A stretch of DNA of 64,000 bases from Acidimicrobiia bacterium (lineage in GTDB: Bacteria; Actinomycetota; Acidimicrobiia; Acidimicrobiales; SKKL01). Position 1 is the first letter of the stretch; each line of letters opens with the position of its first letter. A program made the position numbers and the translations under genes. Positions 11,201 through 18,068 of the stretch are shown here, one piece after another. The notes beneath the pieces are model-generated. The model saw only the letters and a list, made by a program, of their open reading frames with translations. It ran no database searches and was not told the origin of the DNA. Where the stretch lies: positions 62,001-126,000 of the forward strand of contig JBAYRL010000004.1 of assembly GCA_041676705.1 (NCBI GenBank). The letters run 5' to 3'.

Positions 11201-12877
11201 GGTTTCCGCCTCAATGACTCGGCCTTGACGATAGACAGCCAGAACTTTGGAAACGTTGCCTATGCCTTTGATTCTCACGGTCGCATTAACCAAGAAACCT
11301 TAGGAACAGACGAGATTAGCTTCTCTTACACCACCGGTTTGCTGGCCGAAGCTGGTGCTATGGAGTTCACCTACGACCTTGCAGGTCGAGTAAGCAAACG
11401 GACTTTGGGCGATCTAACCGTCGAGCACGTTTACGACGGTTTTGGCAACCTGAGCGAGACGGTAGCTAAACACAATGAGATGCCTGTGTTCAAGGAAGAA
11501 CTTGAACGTGACCTTGCGGATAGGGTCACCAAGCGCACCGAAACACTGGGTAATGAGCCAGCAACAATATGGACGTACGAATACGACGATGGAGGCCGGC
11601 TGAGCCGGGTTAGCGAAGATGACACCAACCGTTACTTCGCCTACGACGAAAACGGCAACCTCATATGTACATCGCCCGAGCAAGACAGCAATGGTGAAGC
11701 CGATTGCACCGCAGGAGCTAGCACCAGCGCCTCTTACGACGCGCGAGATCGTATCCTCGAGCGAGGCGAGGTTACCTACACCTTCAACGATGCTGGCGAC
11801 CTTGTAACCATGAGCCCGAGCTCTGGCAGTGAGACCCAGGTTGAATACGATGCTGCCGGGTTGCTGCGTGAGGTGCGGGTGGGTACGGAACCAGCCACCA
11901 GCTATCTACACGACGGGTTCGACCGTCGGGTGGGGCGTCAGGTTGGTGGAAACCTCGAAACGGTATGGCTGTACGACCAATTCGGCCGGATTGTTGCCGA
12001 ATACAACAACGACGAAAGTTTGGTGTCACGCTTTGTTTATGGGGCGTCGGGCTCTACGGCTGACTATCTAGTACACAAAAATGAGAACCTGTTGATAGTT
12101 AGTGACTGGAGAGGCAGCCCTCGACTAGTTGTGGCACCAGATGGCACCATCAAACAACGCCTCAACTACGACGAGTGGGGTGCGATTACCAATGCCGATG
12201 TTGGCAACGACATTGCTTCGGGTTTCGCCGCTATCCCGTTTGGCTTCCAAGGCGGTCTGGTCGACCAATCAAGCGGCCTGGTTCGCTTCGGGGCTCGCGA
12301 CTACGACCCCGCACTAGGCCGATTCACCACCATTGACCCCATTCTCTTTAACGGCGGTCAAACCAACCTCTACCAATTTGCCTACGGCGACCCCATCAAT
12401 TATGCCGACCCGAGTGGTAGCGGCCCAGCAGAACCAAACACGCAAATTAACTTCGTAACCGGCGCTCGAGCCGGTGCCAAAGCATCTTATGGCAGCGTCG
12501 GCGCGTCGATTGGAATCATTTCAAGTGGATCAAAATCGGGTATTCAGCTTTCCGCTCGTTGGGGCAAGTCCGCCGGTACTTTGGTCGCGGGATCGGTCCA
12601 CGGTTATGCCGGGGTATCAACCGGTGACTTCAAGACCGGAATCAGCTCATCAACGGTGACTGGTGGTATGGCCGGTGCTGGAACTTCGGGTGGAGCAACC
12701 GTAAGCGTGAATAATTTGAACGGTAATGTAACTGCAACGGGAGATCTAGGTCTCGGGGCAGGCGCAGCAGGCCACATCTCTGAGGCAGTAACTATGACAT
12801 TGGAAATCCCGACCATTGAGCCACTGGTTAATGCTGGGGCTAACTTATACGCCTGGGGATACTCGTTATCCCAATAG
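5288..12877 (+). CDS. Cell-wall-binding teneurin-like NHL/RHS surface protein, copy 2 (2529 aa)
   Basis: Complete giant surface protein. Residues 1-30 are a signal peptide (hydrophobic core LIAFLALALVAGLL, likely cut after VDA). Three cell wall binding repeats of type 2 follow (about 36-132, 137-235, 242-352; each has an R-x-x-G-x-x-R-x-x-T-A start and a VVIIGG-type end). These repeats are known to hold proteins on cell-wall polymers. A Thr/Pro then Gly/Asp-rich stalk (about 370-420) leads to a transthyretin/carboxypeptidase-regulatory-like domain (about 471-557). Then come a region ending HFSPGDINYP, a plug-like segment (about 815-1010; WDGRDRYGR, LGGWGVSLNHAYD), six NHL-like units (about 1035-1460), a YD shell to about 2330, the RHS core (GLVRFGARDYDPALGRF, then ADPSGSGP) and a Gly/Ala-rich tail shared with copy 1. 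This order recalls the animal teneurin core. The ATG is chosen because the signal peptide begins there; the ribosome site is weak. Confidence 0.93.
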   Translation: MAVFTRARVHLIAFLALALVAGLLTSPVDAESSTPRLSINRVSGSNRVETAVSVSNTFFPAASTVILATADNYADALAAGPLARKLNAPILLSPANALPTSVSSEIERLGASKVVIIGGTKALSAELETALSTRSLHVTRLSGDDRFATAGAVANEVIDRGGDVTVSLGWGPQGFADALSAATLGMKGDTLATLLTQSNGLPAATVASLVNLQPTNAVVMGGAEAVNASVYSQIAARSNATARVQGATRYATAVAAARIMENGSSAPSTLIVARGDSYPDSVVAGALTQRLGAPLLLVPSKVADGGGSAANRLAAQVPELVQYLKDHCETTDQVVILGGESAINPSVEAAIKALLSCDEEADDPDGTPPGGGDNGGGGSTPPTTTTSTTSTTVPTTTSTTVPTTDPGDGDGDGTGDGDGGNSDYEPPTGFSGLGVPVPGQVTHPADIATSWTTGENRGQNSVENDALDERRVALVSGKVFGRQAFSNETTELGGVTVTVAGEADLGYTTTTDEGEYLIALNGGSEVVLEFRLDEEGYLPVQRRFHLGWGAWLALDDVVLTQRDPKSTLVDSTQGGYHKASPVVENDRTRTGRVYIHPGTVATMVGGTQNGQTLSKMTLSITEYTVGEAGPAAMPGDLPPSIEYTYASEVSVAEADAAGAHRVDLSIPASLYLDNFLQFPVGTRAPFAIYERDVAVWVPTLDGSVMKVLSQNGTSIEIDLGENRAATEEELIKAGFPSDETLRSAELAAVAELFSVGNEFWRVQMPHFSPGDINYPVTPTEGAVGPPTVEAEEQPFHGPINDETPQEGYGTVRVESGALVENLPIPGTPVSLVHTSDRLPGRFAEITIPIWGDSNPADMGEELIEAWAEVSIAGRTLTSERFSATELQPNMTATVVWDGRDRYGRLLVGSQTAHVSVVYAYQGYYKIPSATAARSFGVPPTGQPTTLVPSRLPTYLRSSALVPVTSASWDATGLGLGGWGVSLNHAYDPRTGLLHYGDGTSFRADLAGGEYQLVGGANPRDEECQPWIEYHEDTNHCGDGGLAVDAIFENIIAIDVGPDGSIYIADQSGFRIRRIDPNDGKVYPFAGKGGGTFDEVPAEECDTPDNTTGPCDALNAIFEASDLAVGRDGSVYIADLFTNRVRKVTSDGLIANYVGTGEACNYDEDETCGDGGPANQARLGARDAVDQNLSCPPLRIALAPDDSLFVTHGNEFRIRRVGSDGYIETALYADNLEGFYKLADDLQPCVHDSVIGSSASFNEGQLVRGPYQPGMSKLSSTQTSTGPSVRPADIDLLVRDDGTLVFSYGSPTNMNDTCDSQGGVWALAPGGAISWLAGSDKQSLCTEVSFDDGLASTEVPIAPYRLTKSPTGATLVSVRGYAGQNPGVRRIGNDGVISTVVPWWDDTAATAAFPEAGSRVLASVNHSVAPLISSLPDGTTLVAYSSTNNFNNNNPTRILAIAPPLPGFGSDELVVPDRGGKHLHVFNSRGLHLRTESAISGRTLYSFNYDPMNNALVSFTDFAGRLDGSQPGDGLVTTIERDGEGLATAIVGPYGHRTELVVDDAGWLASVEDPTAATITFETNEGGQLTKVTGAVPDTIYEFGYDDRGWLTSATRPESGTITYSQTTNGKKSTYTATRASDPTTTQVATVEALPGGGMKRTFTNEANLTVVSETQFDGSVKTTMPNGTVEVRTPGVDPRPGFGTIAAFAAESSLTTPGEENPVLTTVSRTADFDNDELVSFSETTARNGEETTSTFTVGNKTQVVTLPNEATLTTVYDNFGRVLSTSGTDMPTTSLEYDTQGRVTTVTETANGATERVWKYEWHDTTGHLVSITDPLGDKTTFATDAIGRITGVQNPDGTETAIAFDDAGRMESLTTPGNDAHSFAFNLEDQLSQYRFPEIADTGGTTNRSFTNGLLTGVQRPGEGATSFTHDAARRYSGRSGDSVLDSTLTYDNQGRVGSVHSDDEVTTTFDYDGFRLNDSALTIDSQNFGNVAYAFDSHGRINQETLGTDEISFSYTTGLLAEAGAMEFTYDLAGRVSKRTLGDLTVEHVYDGFGNLSETVAKHNEMPVFKEELERDLADRVTKRTETLGNEPATIWTYEYDDGGRLSRVSEDDTNRYFAYDENGNLICTSPEQDSNGEADCTAGASTSASYDARDRILERGEVTYTFNDAGDLVTMSPSSGSETQVEYDAAGLLREVRVGTEPATSYLHDGFDRRVGRQVGGNLETVWLYDQFGRIVAEYNNDESLVSRFVYGASGSTADYLVHKNENLLIVSDWRGSPRLVVAPDGTIKQRLNYDEWGAITNADVGNDIASGFAAIPFGFQGGLVDQSSGLVRFGARDYDPALGRFTTIDPILFNGGQTNLYQFAYGDPINYADPSGSGPAEPNTQINFVTGARAGAKASYGSVGASIGIISSGSKSGIQLSARWGKSAGTLVAGSVHGYAGVSTGDFKTGISSSTVTGGMAGAGTSGGATVSVNNLNGNVTATGDLGLGAGAAGHISEAVTMTLEIPTIEPLVNAGANLYAWGYSLSQ
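6452..6499 (+). repeat. 24-bp tandem repeat encoding Thr-rich stalk
   Basis: Two near-identical 24-bp units (6452-6475, 6476-6499), each containing ACATCGACCACTGTCCCCAC, lie inside the second RHS gene and encode TSTTVPTT-type linker sequence between the wall-binding repeats and the transthyretin-like domain. Copy number in such stalk repeats often varies between strains; that is inference here. Confidence 0.75.
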
Positions 12878-12929
12878 TATCGATTGCATACGATTGAGCG
12901 GAGTTTTCCCTCGTTTCACGGTTTAGACC

Positions 12930-12957
12930 TTGTGCAATACCCTTAATTGTGTACAAT
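12930..12957 (+). promoter_or_regulatory. Leaderless promoter with overlapping TGT-N2-ACA palindrome
   Basis: A -10-like TACAAT (12952-12957) lies 16 bases downstream of a weak -35 TTGTGC (12930-12935). The start ATG of the CoA transferase begins only 8 bases after the -10 box, so transcription would start at or next to the A of the ATG, giving a leaderless message; no Shine-Dalgarno site is present. The -10 is embedded in the interrupted palindrome ATTGTGTACAAT (12946-12957), a plausible operator for the GntR/FCD regulator encoded at 18069-18782, whose upstream region holds a similar TGT-N2-ACA site. Confidence 0.5.
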
Positions 12958-12964
12958 CTGAACA

Positions 12965-14188
12965 ATGGAGGCTTCACCGCAAGTTCCCCCCTTGTCCCAT
13001 CTGCGCATCCTCGAGCTGGGTAGCTTCATCGCTGGCCCCTTTGCGGGCCAGCTACTAGGCGACCTCGGTGCCGAGATCATCAAGGTTGAGCCTCCGAAAG
13101 TCGGTGATCCGATGCGCAAATGGGGCGTCGTGCAAAACGGCGAAAGCCTGTGGTGGCCCAGCATTGCGCGCAACAAGCGCTCGGTGGCTATCGATCTTCG
13201 TCGGGAAGAAGGACGAGAGCTCATTCGCCGTCTGGCCAATGAGGTTGACGTAATTCTCGAAAACTTCCGCCCTGGCACCTTAGAAAAATGGGGTCTGTCC
13301 TACCAAGAACTTTCGGCTAGTAACCCTGGCCTTATAATCACGCACGTTTCAGGCTTCGGCCAAACCGGTCCCATGGCCTCCCAGGCCGGGTTCGGCAGTA
13401 TCGGCGAAGCTATGGGTGGAATTCGCCACACCACTGGCAGCCCCGACCGCCCCGCCGCTCGAACCGGCATCAGCTTGGGTGACTCATTAGCCGCGCTTTT
13501 TGCTGTAATTGGCACTCTGGCCGCAGTGGCTGAACGCGACCGCAGCGGCAAAGGCCAAGAAGTTGACGTCGCCATCTACGAAGCCGTGGCGGCATTAATG
13601 GAAACCACCATGGCCGACTATGAACTCGCCGGCATCACTCGCACTCGAACTGGCTCCGTTTTACCCGGAGTAGCCCCTTCCAACGTTTACCCCACCGCCG
13701 ATGGTGCCGATTTAGTGATCGCCGCTAACGCCGATGCTATTTTCACCCGTCTTACCGAAGCTATGGGCCAACCCGAACTAGCTAGGGATCCGCGCTTTGG
13801 CGAACATGAGAACCGGGGTGAAAACTCGGTTGTGCTTGATGAAATTATCTCCACCTGGACCTCATCCATGCCTGCCGAAGAGGTTCTAGCCAAGCTAAAT
13901 GAACACAGCGTCCCAGTGGGCCGTAGTTTCACCGCACCCGATATGTTGGCCGACCCTCAATACGCAGCGCGCGAAATGGTTCTCCGCCTCACCAACTCCA
14001 CGGGGATTCAGGTGCCAGCAGCTGGCATTGTGCCCAAGTTTTCACGCACTCCCGGCCAGGTTGAACACTCGGGCCCCGCCCTTGGTGCCCACACCCACGA
14101 CGTGCTTGTAGGGTTAGCCAAACTTAGTTCTCGGGAACTCCACGATCTAATAAATCAAGGGATTGTGGCCACGAATAACCAGCAATAG
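12965..14188 (+). CDS. CaiB/BaiF family (class III) CoA transferase
   Basis: 407-residue family III acyl-CoA transferase, which moves CoA between carboxylic acids in the cytoplasm. The N-terminus has the family hallmark LRILELGSFIAGPFAGQLL followed by DLGAEIIKVEPP and GDPMRKWG. LDLRREEGRELI-type and NFRPG(T)LEKWGL motifs and a GFGQTGPMASQAGFGSIGEA segment are all typical. Length matches the family. It opens a same-strand run with a VOC protein, an AhpD-like protein and an HMG-CoA lyase, so it probably activates a carboxylic acid for CoA-dependent degradation; the substrate cannot be told from sequence. Start: the ATG sits 8 bases after a -10 box, suggesting leaderless translation. Regulation by the nearby GntR/FCD protein is plausible. 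Confidence 0.9.
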   Translation: MEASPQVPPLSHLRILELGSFIAGPFAGQLLGDLGAEIIKVEPPKVGDPMRKWGVVQNGESLWWPSIARNKRSVAIDLRREEGRELIRRLANEVDVILENFRPGTLEKWGLSYQELSASNPGLIITHVSGFGQTGPMASQAGFGSIGEAMGGIRHTTGSPDRPAARTGISLGDSLAALFAVIGTLAAVAERDRSGKGQEVDVAIYEAVAALMETTMADYELAGITRTRTGSVLPGVAPSNVYPTADGADLVIAANADAIFTRLTEAMGQPELARDPRFGEHENRGENSVVLDEIISTWTSSMPAEEVLAKLNEHSVPVGRSFTAPDMLADPQYAAREMVLRLTNSTGIQVPAAGIVPKFSRTPGQVEHSGPALGAHTHDVLVGLAKLSSRELHDLINQGIVATNNQQ

Positions 14189-14255
14189 CAGCAACAACTT
14201 GAAGTAGCACCAACAACCGGATTCACCAGTAACCAATCCTTGGGAGGGCAATAAA

Positions 14256-14813
14256 ATGTCAGATGAGAAGCTTGAATACGGGGGCATCAACCACCTGGCG
14301 CTCGTATGCCGCGATATGGCCAAAACCGTAGATTTTTACACCAAGGTTCTTGGCATGCCTCTGATCAAGACGATTCAGATACCCGGTGGTGGACAACATT
14401 TCTTCTTCGACTGCGGTGGTGGCGACGCGGTGGCTTTCTTCTGGTTCCCAGAAGCACCAGAAGCCGCCCCCGGGGTGGCCTCAGCCGGATTCTTGCCCGG
14501 CGCGGGTCCATTGGAATCGGCAATTGGGTCAATGAACCACGTGGCCTTTGATGTCTCACCCGAAAAGATCGAAGAGTACGCCAAACGGCTCGACGAACAC
14601 GGCGTGGAGCACACGGTGGTCATGAACCACGACGACTCGGAAATTGGCGTCACCCTAGAAATGCACCCAGGGGTCTTCATCCAATCGGTTTACTTCTTCG
14701 ACCCCGACGGGATCTTGCTGGAGTTCGCCGCTTGGACTCGTGAGCTTACCTCCGATGACGTACGTCATGAACCAGCCACCGCCAAGCCCGCTACCGCACC
14801 AGCGGCCGTCTAG
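14256..14813 (+). CDS. VOC superfamily (glyoxalase/dioxygenase-fold) protein
   Basis: 185-residue vicinal-oxygen-chelate protein. The first beta-alpha-beta-beta-beta module begins GGINHLALVCRDMAKTVDFY with TKVLGMPL, and a second begins MNHVAFDVS. The VOC fold places metal ligands on strands: candidates visible are His in INHLAL, His in MNHVAF and Glu in DGILLEFAAW. The last motif (YFFDPDGILLEFA) is typical of ring-cleavage dioxygenases and glyoxalase-like enzymes. Length suits a single two-module unit. A good ribosome site (GGGAGGG) lies 7 bases before the ATG. It lies between a CoA transferase and an AhpD-like gene, so it may act on an intermediate of the same catabolic route; the reaction is unknown. 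The C-terminus is a short Ala/Pro tail. Confidence 0.85.
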   Translation: MSDEKLEYGGINHLALVCRDMAKTVDFYTKVLGMPLIKTIQIPGGGQHFFFDCGGGDAVAFFWFPEAPEAAPGVASAGFLPGAGPLESAIGSMNHVAFDVSPEKIEEYAKRLDEHGVEHTVVMNHDDSEIGVTLEMHPGVFIQSVYFFDPDGILLEFAAWTRELTSDDVRHEPATAKPATAPAAV

Positions 14814-14824
14814 GAAGACTGCTC

Positions 14825-15469
14825 ATGCCCCGTTTGCGCCAAGTGCCAAAAGCCGAAGTTAAAGACGACATTTCGGCCCTCATGTATGAGCGGCTGTTCG
14901 AAGGCCGCGACCCAGTTGCCGAACCCGGTACCGCCACCGGAACTCCAGGCGATTGGTGGACGGTGTTCGCGCTAGTTCCCGACGTGATGAAGCACGCGGT
15001 CCAGGGTTTTGGCCTCTACCGCGACCCAGCTCGCCTACTCGACCCAGTACTTCGCGAACTAGGACAAACCCGTGCCGGATGGACCCGCGGCAGCCAATTC
15101 GTCTATTCACAGCACTGCAAATCGTTGCGCGCCTTGGGCGTAAGCGAAGAGCGCATTGAAGCGGTGCCCCATTGGCAGGTAGCCACCTGTTTCAACCAGG
15201 TGGAGCGAGCCGTGTTGGCCTACACCGACGCCTTGGTTTACGACGGCGGACGGGTGGCCGACGAACTTTTTGCTGAACTACAAAAACACCTTAGCGATGA
15301 GGAAATTCTCGAGCTCACCTACATCACGGCGTTGTACGAAATGCACGCCGTAATGTCTCGTGCACTCAAGCTGGAATTCGACGACCGTGATGAGCCCATC
15401 GTGGAGGTTCCTGGCCCTGCCGACAGCCTGGCCCGCGACGTGGGTGCCGATATTTCCCTTCAGGAATAA
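14825..15469 (+). CDS. AhpD-like/carboxymuconolactone decarboxylase family protein
   Basis: 214-residue all-helical protein of the AhpD/carboxymuconolactone decarboxylase superfamily. The core helix pair is QTRAGWTRGSQFVYSQHCKSL followed by LGVSEERIEAVPHW and, later, NQVERAVLAYTDALVY and LTYITALYEMHAVMSRALKLE, an arrangement common in actinobacterial members. It has a single Cys (HCKSL) at the place where true AhpD has a CxxC redox pair, so alkylhydroperoxidase activity of the classical kind is unlikely; the family includes decarboxylases and lyases. An AGGAAG ribosome site precedes the ATG, and the gene starts 11 bases after the VOC gene, so the two are probably co-transcribed. Confidence 0.83.
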   Translation: MPRLRQVPKAEVKDDISALMYERLFEGRDPVAEPGTATGTPGDWWTVFALVPDVMKHAVQGFGLYRDPARLLDPVLRELGQTRAGWTRGSQFVYSQHCKSLRALGVSEERIEAVPHWQVATCFNQVERAVLAYTDALVYDGGRVADELFAELQKHLSDEEILELTYITALYEMHAVMSRALKLEFDDRDEPIVEVPGPADSLARDVGADISLQE

Positions 15470-15520
15470 GCATTTGACTACCGAAATGGCCGTTTCTAAC
15501 CAGTGCATCCGCAGGTACAC

Positions 15521-16513
15521 ATGACAACCGCTGCGTCACCCAGTTCACCAGCTTCACCCCAAGTTGAACTTGTTGAAGTTTCCCCCCGTGATGGCCTTCA
15601 ACTAGAAGCGGTGCTGTCTACGCACACCAAGGTTGAGCTGATAACAAAAGCCGCTCAAGCAGGCCTGCAACGGATAGAGGTGGCAAGCTTCGCCCACCCT
15701 CAACACGTACCGCAAATGGCGGATGCCGAAGCGGTGATCGAGGCGGTACGCCACTTACCAAACCTGCGAATGACCACCTTGGTTCTAAACGAGCGAGGCC
15801 TAGATCGTGCCCTTGCCATCGGTGCCCCAGAGATAAACATGGTGGTGCTAGCAACCGAAGCCTTCAGCCAACGAAATCAAGGAATGAGCCGAGCCGAAGC
15901 GGTAGCTGATTGGTTAAGATTGGCTAATCGTGCTCACAGTGCGGGCATCCGTGCTGGGGTCACCATATCAGCAGCTTTTGGATGTCCTTTTGAAGGCGAA
16001 GTAGCCCTCAACAGTGTGCTTGAGCTGGTGAAACAGGTTGCAGAAGCTAACCCCATAGAAATTTCGTTGGCCGACACTATTGGGGTTGGCGTGCCCTCAC
16101 AGGTGAGCGAGATGGTGGGCCAGGTACGTGAACTCACTAATACCGCGGTGCGCTGTCATCTCCACGACACCCGCAACACTGGTGTAGCCAATTCGGTGGC
16201 CGCCCTACAAGCCGGTGCCGTGGCCCTCGACACTTCAATCGGTGGCGTGGGCGGATGTCCCTTTGCACCGGCTGCCACTGGGAACGTAGCCACCGAAGAT
16301 GTGGCCTACACCTTGGGCCGCATGGGCTACGACACCGGAGTAAACCTAAACCAATTATTAGAAATTGTTCCCTGGTTTGGCCAAGAACTGGGTCGCAGCA
16401 TCGGCGGTGGTGTTGCCCGAGCTGGAAATTTCCCCAGCCCGCTAACCCACACTGCCACAAGCCCCCAAATCAAGCCTCTCATGTCTTCGAACCCCAATGA
16501 AAGCAAGCCCTAG
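15521..16513 (+). CDS. Hydroxymethylglutaryl-CoA lyase family protein
   Basis: 330-residue DRE-TIM (HMGL-like) metallolyase, the enzyme type that splits HMG-CoA to acetyl-CoA and acetoacetate or performs related aldol cleavages. Motifs: VELVEVSPRDGLQLE (catalytic Arg/Asp at the first strand), RIEVASFAHPQHVPQMADAE, ISLADTIGVG, CHLHDTRNTG (metal His pair) and the signature GGVGGCPFAPAATGN with the catalytic Cys loop. An upstream in-frame GTG at 15503 exists, but the ATG at 15521 gives a normal N-terminus and is preferred; neither has a strong ribosome site. It belongs to the CoA-transferase catabolic run and ends two bases before the DoxX gene. The pairing with a CoA transferase and crotonases nearby suggests branched-chain or isoprenoid acid breakdown, which is inference. 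Confidence 0.88.
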   Translation: MTTAASPSSPASPQVELVEVSPRDGLQLEAVLSTHTKVELITKAAQAGLQRIEVASFAHPQHVPQMADAEAVIEAVRHLPNLRMTTLVLNERGLDRALAIGAPEINMVVLATEAFSQRNQGMSRAEAVADWLRLANRAHSAGIRAGVTISAAFGCPFEGEVALNSVLELVKQVAEANPIEISLADTIGVGVPSQVSEMVGQVRELTNTAVRCHLHDTRNTGVANSVAALQAGAVALDTSIGGVGGCPFAPAATGNVATEDVAYTLGRMGYDTGVNLNQLLEIVPWFGQELGRSIGGGVARAGNFPSPLTHTATSPQIKPLMSSNPNESKP

Positions 16514-16515
16514 AA

Positions 16516-16905
16516 ATGACTAAGAACAAACTATTTCAACGCTTGGGTGACATTGCGCTTTCCTCCATGTTCGTGTGGGGTGGCTATGAAGCATTAAAGA
16601 ACCCTGGGCCCAGGGTGGGCATGGTTAAAGGTGCCGTCGAACTACCAAATACCGAGCTTTTAGTGCAGGCCAACGCCGTTGCCATGCTTGTTGGCGGTGC
16701 CGGGCTAGCCACCGGCATAGCTCGAAAAAAGTCGGCGCTATTACTGGCGGCCACCATTGTTCCCACCACCCTGATCGGTCATCAGTTTTGGAAAAAAGAA
16801 TTTCCACACAACGTCCTTGATCGTCACCACTTCTTAAAAAACACGGCCATGTTGGGCGGCCTCATCAACGTGCTCACCAGCGAAACAACCAAAGCCCAAA
16901 ACTAG
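16516..16905 (+). CDS. DoxX family membrane protein
   Basis: 129-residue small membrane protein with the DoxX-type layout: an N-terminal helix with GDIALSSMFVWGGYEALKNPGP, a middle hydrophobic segment (ANAVAMLVGGAGLATGI), another (SALLLAATIVPTTLIGHQFW) and a C-terminal amphipathic helix after FLKNTAMLGGLI. Four short membrane segments fit the family. It starts two bases after the HMG-CoA lyase stop codon, so it is probably translationally coupled to it. DoxX proteins have been linked to redox or thiol stress partners in other actinobacteria, but its role in this operon is unknown. Confidence 0.83.
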   Translation: MTKNKLFQRLGDIALSSMFVWGGYEALKNPGPRVGMVKGAVELPNTELLVQANAVAMLVGGAGLATGIARKKSALLLAATIVPTTLIGHQFWKKEFPHNVLDRHHFLKNTAMLGGLINVLTSETTKAQN

Positions 16906-17001
16906 AAACACCTACCACCAAATCAGCAGTAATTCACAGCCCTGATGCCAATAGGGCTAGTTCAGCAATGCCTGAACCCGACAGAGGGGAACCAAATCAA
17001 G

Positions 17002-17995
17002 ATGCACAAACGCAAATTAATCATTCGATTGCTGCTAGCTCTGCTTGCAGTATCACTAATTGCGGGCGCTTGTAGTAGTGATTCTGAGAACACCGCCAAC
17101 ACCTCCACCACTCTCGGAAGTGGAGATAGCAGCAGCACTTTGTTATGAAGGAATGGAAACGCGACGACCGCACGGTGGTTGCCCGCAACGACAACTACTG
17201 GTTCAAAGCACCAAATGGTGACGCACTGCCTTGGCTCTTTCTACCGACGGAGATGTGGCCATAAAAATTATGGGTGCCTGGGAAACCGCCGAGACACTGA
17301 CCGGCTTCTACTCATCTGATAGCCCCTGGTATTCACTTGAAGCTGCCAAAGCCAGCCCCACCTTCGACGGTGTCGATATGGACGCAGCCAAAGAACTGAT
17401 GGACGCCTACATCAACGATCCAGCCCGATCCGATGAAAAAACTCCTGGTGATAAGGTCACTTTGGCCTATTCCTGTGTCGCGGTACCGGCTCTCATGGAC
17501 TTGGCTCAGGTTCAACAAGCGGTGTGGGGCGAACTTGGTGTAGAGCTTGAAATTCAGAGTGTGGAACTGGCCGCCATGACCGAACGCTTGGTGGGTTCGG
17601 CCGACACCGATCCATCTTTCAAGGGTAGCTTCCAAATCAACTGCTCGGAACAAGGTGGCGGTGCCGATGATCCACTGAGTGTGTTCCGTCGTTTCTTTGG
17701 CCCGGTTGCCACTAGCCCAAGCAACATCACTAACTACACCAACCCCGAAATTGATGAGCAGCTTGAAATCCTGCAGAAAACCACCGACTTCGCCACACGT
17801 TACGCAGCGGTCGAAAAGATCCAAACCATAGCCGCCGAAGACGTGCCTTTAATTTGGTTCTTTGTTACCCCAGCGGTTGTGGGCCACAAAGATTCCATTA
17901 ACGGGGTGGCCGATTGGCAGCTTCCAAGCGGTTCCACAGGTGAAGGCACCCCCGACGCTACCGTTCGCTTCCATCAGGTTTGGTTAGAGGACTAA
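17002..17995 (+). pseudogene. Degenerate family 5 (peptide/dipeptide) ABC substrate-binding lipoprotein
   Basis: Remnant of an oligopeptide-type solute-binding lipoprotein, normally about 500-550 residues. Piece 1 (17002-17148) is a lipoprotein signal peptide with lipobox-like SLIAGAC and an Asn/Thr/Ser-rich linker, then a TGA stop. Piece 2, in a different frame (about 17139-17250), reads FVMKEWKRDDRTVVARNDNYW, the conserved block normally found about 150-200 residues further on. Piece 3, in the third frame (about 17231-17995), reads LSTDGDVAIKIM and continues through an intact-looking C-terminal lobe to PDATVRFHQVWLED. The two junctions therefore look like internal deletions that also shifted the frame. 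No permease or ATPase gene is adjacent. A functional product is very unlikely; assembly error is a possible alternative. Confidence 0.82.
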
Positions 17996-18068
17996 CCCTC
18001 GCCACCGCTACCGCTACCGCCGAGACGTAAACTTCTTGGCAGCGGTACTAGTGAAAGGATGGCGGTGC

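Noticed and set aside
1..12877. Classical contact-dependent Rhs toxin with immunity gene
   Set aside because: No toxin domain is recognised in the tails and no immunity-like ORF follows; the tails are shared by both copies.
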